This document shows positions 31,598 to 40,665 of a stretch of DNA of 64,000 nucleotides, in pieces. The number at the start of each line of letters is the position of its first letter. Position 1 is the first letter of the stretch. A model generated the notes under the pieces. It had not been told where the DNA came from, did no database searches, and worked only from the letters and a program-made list of their open reading frames with translations. The stretch comes from Pseudomonas sp. BN102 (GTDB taxonomy: Bacteria > Pseudomonadota > Gammaproteobacteria > Pseudomonadales > Pseudomonadaceae), in contig NZ_SSON01000070.1 in assembly GCF_029871245.1 (NCBI RefSeq), positions 248,001 through 312,000 on the forward strand, given 5' to 3'. The position numbers and the translations under genes were made by a program.

Positions 31598-31889
31598 GAA
31601 GAAGGGCCGCCATTATAGCGATTGGGCGTGGCGAGTAAACCATTACGCAACAGGTGCGTTTGGTTTTCGAATCAGAGGCAGGATGCTTATGCACAATGGC
31701 GATTCAGCTGACACGGCCATTCTGAGATTTTGTGCGGCAATTCTCGGATTTTTTCAACCTGCTGTTTTCATTGGCTTTTTGTGGGTTGTCCAAAAAACGT
31801 CCAGCTGTCGCTGGCCGCACAGGGGAAGGGCTGGCGGCAGGTTGCCCAGATTTCATCAACAAAGTTATCCACAGGTTCTGTGGGTAAGC
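31598..31889. other. Intergenic stretch with a DnaA-box-like sequence
   Basis: Contains the tRNA-Thr promoter side and, at 31865-31873, TTATCCACA followed by GGTTCTGTGGG, a perfect-consensus DnaA box with a partial inverted partner. I see no gene. The DnaA box may be fortuitous. Confidence 0.4.
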
Positions 31890-33104
31890 TCAGCGTTCGG
31901 CCAGCAGCAGGATATTGCGCGGGGTCAGTTGGGTTGGGCAGAAGCTGCCGAGGCTGACCTGGTAACCCTGCTCTTCGAGAAACAGGGCGCGGTCCAGGAG
32001 CAGCCAGATTTCCAGTGGGCGGCGGAACAGGCTGCGGGGTAGCTCCAGGTTGCGCACTGCGGCCAGGCGCTGCCAGCCCAGTGCTTCCAGGGCGTCCCAG
32101 TCTCGTTCCATTGGCCAGGGCAGCTCCTTCAGTTCGCAGAGTTCGCGGCAGTATTGGGCGAAGGGTTTGCCCAGCCAACTGGTGGGCAGGGACGGGACCG
32201 ACAGATATTGGTCGCAGCCGCGCAGTTCCCGTTGCAGCAGATCGAAAGCCAGTCGCCGAGCCATGGACTGGTCGCGCTGGCGGCGGACGCGGGCGCCGGC
32301 GGTGATGGTTTCGCTGAGCGGCAGGCGCAGGTCGGCCAGGCTCAGGTGAAGCGAAGAAGCTCGGGCCGTGGCGGACAGTGGTCGGTAGTCCGGGGTGCGG
32401 ATGCGGTTGTAGCAGCAGGGCGCCACGGCCAGTTGGCGGCAACCGGCGGCGCTGGCCAATTGCAGCAGGCGCACATGGAGATCGCCGCAGGCATGCAGGG
32501 CGACCGGCGTATGGGCGGCCGAGAGGTGGTGGGCGGCGCTATCGGCCAGCGCGTCCTGCTCCCGGTGCTCGGCGGCAAGACCGAGGCGGCGGCTGAGTTG
32601 TTGCCCGTCGCCGACCAGCTCGGGGTCCAGTTCGATGCAGGTCAGTGCAGTGCCGTCATGGGCCAGGCGGCGACCCAGATGCCCCTTGCCGGCGCACCAG
32701 TCCAGCCAATGGCCGGGAGCCTGGCGGAAACCGAGGCGGCTGGCGAAGGCTTCTATCTGCTGCCATTTGCGCCCAGGCACGTCGACAGTGAAGGCGGTTG
32801 AGACGGTTTCGAGGCGGGCGGCCGGCAGTTCGCCCACCCAGCTGAGGTTCGCAGATTGGGCGGCGAGCTGTGGGTACGGGGCCGGAGCCTGGAGCTGCTC
32901 GGGGTGATTGTGGATGGCTTCCGCCTCGGCCAGGGTGCGCTGACGCAGCCAGCCGGCCAGCTCGGGATACCGGTCTTCCCAGGGCAAATGCAGTTCGGTG
33001 AAGGGTGCCGGACGCCAGAGATCCTGGTGCGCACGCAGGAAGTTGTCCAGGGCGGCGAAGCGTTCCCGCAGGAGCGGGCCTTGGAGGAGCGCGGGAGTGG
33101 TCAT
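31890..33104 (-). CDS. SAM-dependent methyltransferase (METTL25/Methyltransf_32-like)
   Basis: Protein of 404 residues. The SAM-binding motif HWLDWCAGKGHLGRRLA is at about 150-166, followed by TCIELDPELV (motif II), PVALHACGDLHVRLLQLA, and LAVAPCCYNRI. The PCC after the His-x-Cys-Gly-Asp segment matches the family of methyltransferases related to METTL25 and bacterial Methyltransf_32 proteins. The substrate is unknown. N-terminal region (about 1-110) is helical. Backbone gene next to tRNA-Thr. Confidence 0.82.
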   Translation of the reverse strand: MTTPALLQGPLLRERFAALDNFLRAHQDLWRPAPFTELHLPWEDRYPELAGWLRQRTLAEAEAIHNHPEQLQAPAPYPQLAAQSANLSWVGELPAARLETVSTAFTVDVPGRKWQQIEAFASRLGFRQAPGHWLDWCAGKGHLGRRLAHDGTALTCIELDPELVGDGQQLSRRLGLAAEHREQDALADSAAHHLSAAHTPVALHACGDLHVRLLQLASAAGCRQLAVAPCCYNRIRTPDYRPLSATARASSLHLSLADLRLPLSETITAGARVRRQRDQSMARRLAFDLLQRELRGCDQYLSVPSLPTSWLGKPFAQYCRELCELKELPWPMERDWDALEALGWQRLAAVRNLELPRSLFRRPLEIWLLLDRALFLEEQGYQVSLGSFCPTQLTPRNILLLAER

Positions 33105-33192
33105 GCTGGCGTAGCGGAAGGGAATCGGGGGCGGCGATTATAACGCTGCCGCCACCGCTCCTCATCCCGTGGACGAGGAGCGGTAACCGGCC

Positions 33193-33882
33193 TCAGCGGC
33201 CTTGCAGGGCATCTACTCGCAGCTTGCGTTCGAGCACGCGGAAGGCCCGCACCAGCACGTAGGCGATCAGCAGGTAGAAGAGGCCGGCGGCGAAGAAGAT
33301 CTCCACCGGCAGGTAGGTGCGGGCGATGATGGTGCGCGCCATGCCGGTGAGTTCCAGCAGGGTGACGGTACTGGCCAGGGCGCTGGCCTTGACCATCAGG
33401 ATCACTTCGTTGCTGTAGGCCGGGAGGCCGATGCGCGCCGCGCGCGGCAGGATGATGAAGAACAGCGCCTGGAACCGCGACATGCCCAGCGCCCGCGCCG
33501 CTTCGATCTCGCCCGGCGGCACCGCCTGGATGGCGCCGCGCAGGATCTCGGCGATATAGGCCGCAGTGTGCAGGGTCATGGTGATCACGGCGCACCAGAA
33601 GGGGTCGCGCAGATAGGGCCAGAACGGCCCCTTGCGCACCGCTTCGAACTGCGCCAGCCCGTAGTAGACCAGGAACAGCTGCACCAGCAGCGGCGTGCCA
33701 CGGAAGAAGAAGATGTAGCCGTAGGGCAGGGCGCGCACGTACCAGTGGCGGGAGGCGCGGGCGATGCCCAGGGGGAGCGCGACGATCAGGCCGGCGAGCA
33801 CCGCGATGGCTACCAGTTCCAGGGTGAGGATCGCGCCCTGGGCCAGTTGCGGCAGGTATTTGAGTATGACGTCCCAGTTCAT
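33193..33882 (-). CDS. Polar amino acid ABC transporter permease (HisM type)
   Basis: Protein of 229 residues with five membrane segments and the permease coupling motif EAARALGMSRFQALFFIILPRA (about 135-155). It starts MNWDVILKYLPQLAQGAILTLELV and has FFRGTPLLVQLFLVYYG, the basic amino acid/glutamine permease layout. GGAG precedes the ATG at 33882, which overlaps the previous permease by 4 bp. Last gene of a four-gene operon, so it should pair with the other permease to form the transmembrane pore for lysine/arginine/ornithine/histidine-type substrates. Confidence 0.9.
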   Translation of the reverse strand: MNWDVILKYLPQLAQGAILTLELVAIAVLAGLIVALPLGIARASRHWYVRALPYGYIFFFRGTPLLVQLFLVYYGLAQFEAVRKGPFWPYLRDPFWCAVITMTLHTAAYIAEILRGAIQAVPPGEIEAARALGMSRFQALFFIILPRAARIGLPAYSNEVILMVKASALASTVTLLELTGMARTIIARTYLPVEIFFAAGLFYLLIAYVLVRAFRVLERKLRVDALQGR

Positions 33883-34574
33883 GCTGCGCTCCGCTTGAAG
33901 CCACGGCCGGCGCGCTTCTCCAGCCAATGCATGCCGATCATCGCGAGGATGGTCAGGCCCAGGTAGATGAAGGCGGCGACCATGAAGAAGGTGAAGGGCT
34001 GCTTACTGGCAGTCACGGCGATCTGCGAGCGGCGCATGATTTCCTCGAGGCCGATCACGGAGACCAGGGCGGTGTCCTTCATCAGGATCATGAACAGGTT
34101 GCCCAGGCCAGGCAGGGCGATGCGCCACATCTGCGGCAGGATCACCCGCCAGAGGATGCGTCCCTTGGACAGGCCCAGGGCCATGCCAGCTTCGCTGTGC
34201 CCCTTGGGAATGGCCAGGATGGCGCCGCGGAATACCTCGGTGGCGTAGGAGCCGAAGCACAGACCGAGGGCGATGGTGCCAGCGGCGAAGGCATTCAGTT
34301 CCAGATCGGGGTAGCCGAGCCATTCGCCCAATGCACGCATCAGGTTGACCGTGCCGAAGTAGATCAGCAGGACCCAGAGCAACTCGGGGATCCCGCGCAC
34401 AAGTGTGGAGTAAGTGCCACCCAGCCACTGCAGCGGCTTGATGGATGATGTCCTGGCCAATGCACCGAGCAGGCCGAGCACCAGGCCCACCGAGAGCGCG
34501 GAAAGCGCCAGCTTGATGGTCATGAGGGTGCCCGCGGCCAGGGCCGGGCCGAATCCGTAGAGGTCTAGGGTCAT
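33879..34574 (-). CDS. Polar amino acid ABC transporter permease (HisQ type)
   Basis: Protein of 231 residues. Five hydrophobic segments, LVRGIPELLWVLLIYFG in the second, and the EAA motif HSEAGMALGLSKGRILWRVILPQ at about 130-150. It ends with the short ERKL-type tail (LEKRAGRGFKRS). Its gene overlaps the next permease by 4 bp and starts 47 bp after the binding-protein gene. With the ATPase at 35393-36166 and the binding protein it forms a HisJQMP-like importer; in PAO1 the same order is found at PA5152-PA5155. Confidence 0.9.
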   Translation of the reverse strand: MTLDLYGFGPALAAGTLMTIKLALSALSVGLVLGLLGALARTSSIKPLQWLGGTYSTLVRGIPELLWVLLIYFGTVNLMRALGEWLGYPDLELNAFAAGTIALGLCFGSYATEVFRGAILAIPKGHSEAGMALGLSKGRILWRVILPQMWRIALPGLGNLFMILMKDTALVSVIGLEEIMRRSQIAVTASKQPFTFFMVAAFIYLGLTILAMIGMHWLEKRAGRGFKRSAA

Positions 34575-34621
34575 GGGGGTTCAAGTGCCGGTGCCGCGGT
34601 CAGGCGGCACCGGCAGGCAGG

Positions 34622-35374
34622 TCAATAGATGCTGAAGGGGAAGTATTTGTCGTTGATCTTCTTGTAGGTGCCGTCGGCAACGATCTCCTTCAGCGCTGCG
34701 TTCAGCTTCTCGCGCAGCGGGTCGCCCTTGCGCACGGCAATGGCGATCTTGTCGTTGTCGAACACCGGGTCGCCCTTGAACTCGAAGTCCTTGCCGGCAT
34801 CGCTCTTCAGCCATTCCCAGTTGACGAACTTGTCGGCCAGCACGCCGTCGACACGGCCGGAAGACAGGTCGAGGTAGGCGTTTTCCTGGGTGTCGTACAG
34901 CTTGATGTCGACCACGTCGGCCATGTTGTCTTCAAGCCAGGTGCCGGCGATGGTGGCGCGCTGGGCACCGATGACCTTGCCTTTCAGGCTGGCCTTGTCG
35001 GTCTTGAAGTCAGAGCCTTTCGGGGCAATGAACTGCAGCTTGTTGGTGTAGTAGGGGTCGGTGAAGTCGACGGCCTGCTTGCGCTCTTCGGTAATCGACA
35101 TGGAGGCGGCGAGGAAGTCGAACTTCTTGGCGTTGAGGGCGGGAATGATGCCGTCCCAGTCGGAAGTGACCACTTCGCACTCGGCCTTCATCTTGGCGCA
35201 GAGGGCCTGGGCAATCTCGACGTCGAAGCCGCCGGCCTGGCCGCTGGCATCGATCAGGTTGAAGGGTGGGTAGGCGCCTTCGGTGCCGATCTTCAGCTTG
35301 TCGGCGGCGATGGCGCTGGTGCCGAAAGCGAGAGTGGCGGCCGCAGCCAGCAGAATCTTCTTGTAGTTCTTCAT
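34622..35374 (-). CDS. Periplasmic basic amino acid-binding protein
   Basis: Protein of 250 residues with a signal peptide MKNYKKILLAAAATLAFGTSAIAA. The mature sequence has the family-3 binding fold: KLKIGTEGAYPPFNLIDASGQAGGFDVEIAQALC (about 25-58), DWDGIIPALNAKKFDFLAASMSIT, then RKQAVDFTDPYYTN and the LSSGRVDGVLAD segment. This matches LAO/HisJ-type binding proteins for lysine, arginine, ornithine or histidine. It lies between the ATPase and permease genes of the operon. Confidence 0.92.
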   Translation of the reverse strand: MKNYKKILLAAAATLAFGTSAIAADKLKIGTEGAYPPFNLIDASGQAGGFDVEIAQALCAKMKAECEVVTSDWDGIIPALNAKKFDFLAASMSITEERKQAVDFTDPYYTNKLQFIAPKGSDFKTDKASLKGKVIGAQRATIAGTWLEDNMADVVDIKLYDTQENAYLDLSSGRVDGVLADKFVNWEWLKSDAGKDFEFKGDPVFDNDKIAIAVRKGDPLREKLNAALKEIVADGTYKKINDKYFPFSIY

Positions 35375-35392
35375 GCGATCTTGCTCCGTGTT

Positions 35393-36166
35393 TTAGCGAT
35401 TGCTGGACATGAATTGTTTACAGCGCGCCGATAGCGGGTTGTCAAATACCTGCTGTGGCGGTCCCTGCTCTTCTACCAACCCCTGGTGAAGGAAAACCAC
35501 TTCGCTGGAAACGTTCCGGGCGAAGTTCATTTCATGGGTGACCAGCAGCATGGTGCGGCCTTCCTCGGCCAGCGCGCGGATCACGTTAAGCACTTCTTGT
35601 ACCATCTCGGGGTCGAGAGCCGAAGTGGGCTCGTCGAACAGGATCACCTTCGGCTGCATGGCCAGGGTGCGGGCGATGGCCGCGCGCTGCTGCTGGCCGC
35701 CGGAAAGCTGGGTCGGGTAGACATGGCGCTTGTCGGAGATACCGACCTTGGCCAGCAGGGCCTCGGCGATCTCGGTGGCCTCGGCCTTGCTCTGGCCGAG
35801 TACGCGGCGCGGCGCTTCGATGATGTTGTCGAGCACCGTCATGTGCGGCCAGAGATTGAAGTTCTGGAAGACGAAGCCGATCTCGCTGCGCATGCGGTTG
35901 ATCTGCTTGTTGTCGGCGGCGACCAGCTCGCCACTGCGGCTCTGCTTGAGCTTGAGTTCTTCGCCGGCTACCAGGATCTGGCCCTCGTGCGGGTTCTCCA
36001 GCAGGTTGATGCAGCGCAGGAAGGTCGACTTACCGGAACCGGAGGAGCCGAGGATGGAGATCACATCACCGTCGTTGGCGGTGAGCGATATGCCCTTGAG
36101 CACTTCGAGATCGCCGTAGCGTTTGTGCAGGTTGCGGATTTCAAGCGCTGGCGTGGCTTGGGCCAT
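35393..36166 (-). CDS. Amino acid ABC transporter ATPase (HisP type)
   Basis: Protein of 257 residues. Walker A GSSGSGKSTFLRC (about 39-51), Q-loop GFVFQNFNLWPHMTVLDNI, signature LSGGQQQRAAIARTLA, Walker B VILFDEPTSALDPE, switch His LLVTHEMNFARN. N-terminal ALEIRNLHKRYGDLEVLKGI. It is the first gene of the operon and lies 18 bp upstream of the binding-protein gene. An AGAGGA precedes the ATG at 36166; an in-frame upstream extension to 36343 is not family-like. Confidence 0.93.
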   Translation of the reverse strand: MAQATPALEIRNLHKRYGDLEVLKGISLTANDGDVISILGSSGSGKSTFLRCINLLENPHEGQILVAGEELKLKQSRSGELVAADNKQINRMRSEIGFVFQNFNLWPHMTVLDNIIEAPRRVLGQSKAEATEIAEALLAKVGISDKRHVYPTQLSGGQQQRAAIARTLAMQPKVILFDEPTSALDPEMVQEVLNVIRALAEEGRTMLLVTHEMNFARNVSSEVVFLHQGLVEEQGPPQQVFDNPLSARCKQFMSSNR

Positions 36167-36411
36167 GGGGGGTCCTCTTATTGTTCGGGGGCACTCGGGC
36201 GGTGGGGCGGCCTTCCTGGCGACGGCCAACCTAGCATAGCGCTTTGCCAGGCGAAAGCCGGCGGGGAGCCCTGCAATGGCTCTGCGAGCGAGGTTGTCGC
36301 ATCGCTGCAGTTGCTTGTCGCGGTAGCTAAAAAGCCCCGGCATCGGACTGAAATACCCGGCTGGCGCGCTTTAGCTCCATCCACATGCATTTTTCTTTCA
36401 GAATCAATCGC

Positions 36412-38415
36412 TTACTCAAATGGCGCGGCGAGGATGCCGGATTCGGTCGAATCATGCCCGGCCAGCAGCGTTTTTTCTTTCAGCAACCCGGCGAAGGCGG
36501 TGGCGGACAATGGTCGGGCGAAGAGGTAGCCCTGCCCGAAGTCGCAGTCCAGGGACTGGAGAATCGCCAGGTGGCGTTCGGTTTCGACGCCCTCGGCGAC
36601 GGCCTCGATGCCCAGGTTGCGGGCCAGGCTGAGGATGGTCTGCACTATCTGCCGGCCTTCCGGGCACTGGTCGAGCTGGGTCACGAAGGAACGGTCGATC
36701 TTCAGTACATCCAGGTGGAAGCGGTGCAGGTAGCTCAGGGAGGAATAGCCGGTACCAAAGTCGTCGATGCTGATGCGTACGCCCAGGTTGTGGAGCTGCT
36801 CGAGCACCGCGGTGGTCCGCTCGGAGTCGGCCATGGACACGCTTTCGGTGATCTCCAGGCGAACGCACTCCGGGCGGATGCCGGTTTCGGCAATGATGCT
36901 GCCGACTTGTTTTACCAGGTCATGCTGGGCGAACTGGCGGGCCGACAGGTTGATGCTCACGGTAAGAGGCGCGGGGCGGGGATGTTCCCGGTGCCAGCGC
37001 GCCATGTTGCTGCAGGCTTCGCGCAGTACCCAGAGGCCGAGCGGCAGGATCAGGCCGGTGTCCTCGGCCACCTGGATGAAGTCGCCGGGGTAGACCAGTT
37101 CGCCGGTCGACTTCTGCCAGCGCACCAGCGCTTCCACGCCCACTATCTCTTCGCCGGGCAGTCGGACTATGGGCTGGTAGTGCAGGATGAACTCGCCGTT
37201 TAGCAGTGCCTGGCGCAGCTGGGTCTCCAGCGTCAGCCGGCCGACGGCGAGGTCGTGCATGCTGTGGTCGAAGAGCTCGAAGCGGTGCTTGCCCAGGGTC
37301 TTGGCCCGGTACATGGCCAGGTCCGCATGGCGGAGGATTTCTTCCGCCGACTCGTAGCCCAGGTCGCTGGGGGCGATGCCGATGCTGGCGCTGATATAGA
37401 GCTGCTCGCCATTGATGAGGAAGGGCGGTTCCAGGGCGCTCATCAGGCGCTCGGCGACCAGCACCGGAGCGTCGGGGGCGTCGATGCAGTCCAGCAGGAT
37501 GGTGAACTCGTCGCCGCCCATCCGCGCCAGGGTGTCGCTCTGCCGCAGGCAGCCGCCGAGGCGCGCGGCGACCTGGATGATGAGCAGGTCGCCGGCCAGG
37601 TGGCCCAGGCTGTCGTTGACCAGCTTGAAGCGGTCTAGATCGATGAACAGCACCGCGAAGGCCGCCTCCCGATGGCGGCTGCAACGGGCCACGGCGCGCG
37701 ACAGGCGATCGGCGAAAAGCGCGCGGTTGGGCAGGCCGGTGAGCGGGTCGTGGAAGGCGTCGATCAGTTGCTCTTCGGCGCGCTTGCGTTCCACCACCCG
37801 ACCCATCTGCACGCCGATCTGCGCCATCAGGTGCAGCAACGTATCGTCCGGCGCCAGTACGCTGTTGGCGAAGAACTCCAAAACACCGACCACTTCGCTG
37901 CCCACCAGCACGGGGAAAGCCGCCGCAGCCTTGAGGCCGGCCCGTTCCGCGGCGGCGATGCGGCAGAACTCGGGGGTCTGGGCGATATCGGTGATCCAGG
38001 CCGGAGCGGCGCTGGCGAGCACGCGGCCGGGCAGCCCTATGCCGGGGCGGAACTCCATGGCTTCGGTCACCTGGCAGAAGTCCGTGAAACGTGCCTCGTC
38101 GGCACTGTGCCAGATGGCAGTCGAACGCAGGCGCGGTTCGCCTTCGACATTGACCGTCAGGTAGGCGTGGCCGATCCGCCAACCGGTGAACTGACAGATG
38201 CTGCGCACGGTGAAGCTGAGCCCGTCGGCGACCGAGGCGGCGCCGTTGGCGGCGTCGGCGATGGACTCCAGCAACTGCAGCTGCTGCTGCTTTTCATAGA
38301 GCTCGCGCAAGCCGCGCTCGGCGATCAGCTCCGCCTCCAGGCGTGCCTGGCGCTCACGCTGCAGGCGGCGCCGCAGCTTGTCCGCTTCAGTGTCTTGCTC
38401 GGGTGAGTGGTCCAT
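36412..38415 (-). CDS. GAF-GGDEF-EAL cyclic di-GMP protein, H-NOX partner
   Basis: Protein of 667 residues. Residues 1-55: a charged coiled coil (DKLRRRLQRERQARLEAELIAERG). Residues about 45-210: GAF sensor. About 215-390: GGDEF domain with intact motif RMGGDEFTILL and the LFIDLDRFKLVNDSLGH start. About 400-650: EAL domain with GVEALVRWQ, NLSARQFAQ, LEITESVSM, IDDFGTGYSSLSYL and KIDRSFV, ending EGVETERH-type DCDFGQGYLFARPL. Both active sites look intact, so it may make or break c-di-GMP. The gene starts 6 bp after the H-NOX gene stop, so they form an operon, and the H-NOX protein likely tunes its activity through nitric oxide. Confidence 0.92.
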   Translation of the reverse strand: MDHSPEQDTEADKLRRRLQRERQARLEAELIAERGLRELYEKQQQLQLLESIADAANGAASVADGLSFTVRSICQFTGWRIGHAYLTVNVEGEPRLRSTAIWHSADEARFTDFCQVTEAMEFRPGIGLPGRVLASAAPAWITDIAQTPEFCRIAAAERAGLKAAAAFPVLVGSEVVGVLEFFANSVLAPDDTLLHLMAQIGVQMGRVVERKRAEEQLIDAFHDPLTGLPNRALFADRLSRAVARCSRHREAAFAVLFIDLDRFKLVNDSLGHLAGDLLIIQVAARLGGCLRQSDTLARMGGDEFTILLDCIDAPDAPVLVAERLMSALEPPFLINGEQLYISASIGIAPSDLGYESAEEILRHADLAMYRAKTLGKHRFELFDHSMHDLAVGRLTLETQLRQALLNGEFILHYQPIVRLPGEEIVGVEALVRWQKSTGELVYPGDFIQVAEDTGLILPLGLWVLREACSNMARWHREHPRPAPLTVSINLSARQFAQHDLVKQVGSIIAETGIRPECVRLEITESVSMADSERTTAVLEQLHNLGVRISIDDFGTGYSSLSYLHRFHLDVLKIDRSFVTQLDQCPEGRQIVQTILSLARNLGIEAVAEGVETERHLAILQSLDCDFGQGYLFARPLSATAFAGLLKEKTLLAGHDSTESGILAAPFE

Positions 38416-38421
38416 GGCCGC

Positions 38422-38973
38422 TCAATCCGGACGTTTGCCGTGGAAGGTGATGCGGCAGCGGCACTCGGGATCCCCTCGATGCATGCAGTCGAGGTGGTCG
38501 ACGTCCAGGGATTCGCCGAAGTGCGCCGCGGCACCTTCGATGAAGCCGTGGGCCAGCGCACAGAGGCGACGCGGGGAGCGGTAGGTCATCAGCAGCGTGC
38601 CGTCCGCGTCGTCGTGAAAGCCGAAGGTGGGCACGTCGGCTCCCGGATAGATCTTGCGGACTTCGGGATGAATGATGGCGTTGACGCTGAGGATGAAGGG
38701 GCGGGTCGAAGCGTGGGGAGTGAAGTAGGCCGGGTAGCGGCTGGCCAACGCCGGCATGGCTTCCCGGCCGAACCAGCGCAGCACGTCGAAGGGCGGCATG
38801 CCCAGCGCCTCCGAGGCGGCCCCCACCAGCCGGTAGATATGCTCGTCCGGGTAACTGCCGAGGGAGGTGTACACGCCGTCGAGGTCCGCTCCTTCCAGCA
38901 GGGCGTCCCAGGCATCCGCGCCTCGGTGCCGGGTGACCACTTCTTCCAGCAGGTTGAAGACTATTCCCTTCAT
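38422..38973 (-). CDS. H-NOX heme nitric oxide sensor protein
   Basis: Protein of 183 residues. It begins MKGIVFNLLEEVVTRHRGADAWDALLE, as H-NOX proteins do. YPDEHIYRLVGAASEALG and the proximal-His-type segment SVNAIIHPEVRKIYPGADVPTF (His at about 104) follow. The YxSxR heme-propionate motif is seen as YRSPR. The C-terminal VDHLDCMHRGDPECRCRI cluster has several Cys, as in many bacterial H-NOX proteins. GGGGGAT precedes the ATG at 38973. It is directly upstream of the GGDEF-EAL gene, a known H-NOX pairing in bacterial NO-controlled biofilm signalling. Confidence 0.9.
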   Translation of the reverse strand: MKGIVFNLLEEVVTRHRGADAWDALLEGADLDGVYTSLGSYPDEHIYRLVGAASEALGMPPFDVLRWFGREAMPALASRYPAYFTPHASTRPFILSVNAIIHPEVRKIYPGADVPTFGFHDDADGTLLMTYRSPRRLCALAHGFIEGAAAHFGESLDVDHLDCMHRGDPECRCRITFHGKRPD

Positions 38974-39134
38974 GCGATCCCCCATTTCCCTCAGGACTGG
39001 CCCTCTCCGGGCCAAAGCCGGCCTGGGGCTCACAGCAGGGTGCAGCGGTACGCTGTGAGGTTAGCAGCGCTGTCCGGGGGCCTCCACTTCGTGATGGGGA
39101 GGGCAGGGGGAATAAAGTGCGGGGGCCGGAAAGC

Positions 39135-39165
39135 AAAAAGCCCCAGCGCATGGCTGAGGCTTTTT
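39135..39165 (-). terminator. tRNA-Phe terminator
   Basis: Stem AGCCCCAGC / GCTGAGGCT (one mismatch) with A and T runs at both ends, directly downstream of tRNA-Phe on the minus strand. Confidence 0.7.
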
Positions 39166-39176
39166 GACGGTATTAG

Positions 39177-39252
39177 TGGTGCCCAGGGACGGAATCGAAC
39201 CGCCGACACGGGGATTTTCAATCCCCTGCTCTACCGACTGAGCTACCTGGGC
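39177..39252 (-). tRNA. tRNA-Phe (anticodon GAA)
   Basis: 76 nt with encoded CCA on the minus strand: acceptor GCCCAGG, D-arm AGCTCAGTCGGTAGAGC, anticodon arm GGGGATTGAAAATCCCC with GAA, T-loop TTCGATTC, end CCTGGGC-ACCA. Followed by a terminator. Confidence 0.96.
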
Positions 39253-39328
39253 AACGGGGCGCTATTAAACGGATTTGCCGGCCCCTCGTCAACACCCTTC
39301 TGAAAAAAATTTTAGTTATTACGGGTGC

Positions 39329-39601
39329 TTACGCGCTCGGGGGCACATAACCCTCGGCTTGGGCGTAGTCTTCGCCCGAGAGGAACTTGTCCATTTCGGC
39401 CTGGAGGAACTTGCGGTCATCGGCGTTCATCATGTTCAGGCGACGCTCGTTGATCAGCATGGTCTGGTGGGCCTGCCACTCGTCCCAGGCCTTCTTCGAC
39501 ACGTTGTTGAAGATGTCATCGCCCTTGGCGCCGGGGTACGGCGGACGCTCCAGGCCCGGCAGTTCCTCTTTGAATTTGCGGCACATCACGGTGCGGGTCA
39601 T
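39329..39601 (-). CDS. yggX: Fe(2+)-trafficking protein YggX
   Basis: Protein of 90 residues matching the family length. [27 protein letters not shown] at the N-terminus with the conserved Cys7, and [32 protein letters not shown] in the middle. YggX-type proteins help protect Fe-S clusters from oxidation. It overlaps mutY by 4 bp and follows it, the classic mutY-yggX arrangement; MutY itself is an Fe-S protein. Confidence 0.95.
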   Translation of the reverse strand: MTRTVMCRKFKEELPGLERPPYPGAKGDDIFNNVSKKAWDEWQAHQTMLINERRLNMMNADDRKFLQAEMDKFLSGEDYAQAEGYVPPSA

Positions 39602-40665
39602 CTCATCTCTCCTGCATTCAATACATCGGCCGCGCGCTTGAGCAGCTTCTTCACCGGAGCGGCTAGCCCTAGGCGCGGCGGGGTGGCGAGGTTATACCAG
39701 AGCCAGTCGCCCTCGGCCACGGCGGGGGCGCTGCCTTCCACCTGCACTAGCCAGGGTTCGATGGCCAGCTGGAAATGGCTGAACGTGTGGGTCAGGCCAG
39801 GCAGTTCACGGCGCTCGCCAAGGTGCAGCGCGTGCTGGCTGGCCAATGGGGGAAGGGCGTCGAGGTCGTCCAGCTCCGGCAGGCTCCAGAGCCCGCCCCA
39901 GAGCCCACTCGAGGGGCGGCGATAGAGCAGGATGGCTCCATCGCGGCTGGCCAGCAGCGGCATCAGCGTGCGCTTCTGCGGCAGGGCCTTGCGCGGTTTC
40001 GCGACGGGGTAGGCGCTCTCCCGGCCCAACTGGTGTGCTCGGCAGCCGCTTTGCAGCGGGCAGAGCAGGCAGCTGGGCTTGCTGCGGGTGCAGAGGGTGG
40101 CGCCGAGGTCCATCATCGCCTGGGTGTAGTTGTTGACCCGGGCATACGGGGTGAAGCGTTCGGCCACTTCCCAGAGCTGCTTCGCCACCTTGGGCTCGCC
40201 CGGATAGCCGTCCTGGGCGACGTAGCGGGCCAGGACGCGCTTGACGTTGCCGTCGAGGATCGGCGCACGCAGGCCCATGGACAGGCTGGCGATGGCGCCG
40301 GCGGTGGAGCGGCCGATACCCGGCAGCTCGGCCAACTGGTCGACGTCGCAAGGGAATTCGCCGCCGTGCTCGGCAACGATCTTCTTCGCGGTCTTCTGCA
40401 GGTTGCGGGCGCGGGTGTAGTAGCCGAGGCCGGTCCAGAGGTGCAGCACTTCATCTTCCGGGGCCGCCGCCAGGGCCTGAACCGTGGGCAGCGCCTCCAT
40501 GAAGCGGTCGAAGTAGCCGAGCACGGTGCTGACCTGGGTCTGCTGCAGCATGATTTCGGAAACCCAGACGCGGTAGGGGGTGATGCCCTGTTGCCAGGGC
40601 AGGTCCTTGCGCCCGTGGCGGTCGTACCAATCGAGAACGGCGCCGGAGAACTGCTCGGGAGTCAT
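39598..40665 (-). CDS. mutY: Adenine DNA glycosylase MutY
   Basis: Protein of 355 residues. It removes adenine opposite 8-oxoguanine. [20 protein letters not shown] carries the catalytic Glu; the helix-hairpin-helix is [19 protein letters not shown] followed by the catalytic Asp in [13 protein letters not shown]. The Fe-S cluster motif C-x6-C-x2-C-x5-C is [17 protein letters not shown]. The C-terminal Nudix-like region reads [15 protein letters not shown]. The ATG at 40665 overlaps the stop of the AsmA gene (ATGA), so the two are translationally coupled, followed by yggX. Confidence 0.96.
   Translation of the reverse strand: MTPEQFSGAVLDWYDRHGRKDLPWQQGITPYRVWVSEIMLQQTQVSTVLGYFDRFMEALPTVQALAAAPEDEVLHLWTGLGYYTRARNLQKTAKKIVAEHGGEFPCDVDQLAELPGIGRSTAGAIASLSMGLRAPILDGNVKRVLARYVAQDGYPGEPKVAKQLWEVAERFTPYARVNNYTQAMMDLGATLCTRSKPSCLLCPLQSGCRAHQLGRESAYPVAKPRKALPQKRTLMPLLASRDGAILLYRRPSSGLWGGLWSLPELDDLDALPPLASQHALHLGERRELPGLTHTFSHFQLAIEPWLVQVEGSAPAVAEGDWLWYNLATPPRLGLAAPVKKLLKRAADVLNAGEMR

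Noticed and set aside
36920..38182. 420-codon Arg/Pro-rich frame inside the GGDEF-EAL gene
   Set aside because: Out-of-frame reading of a clear GGDEF-EAL gene; low-complexity product.
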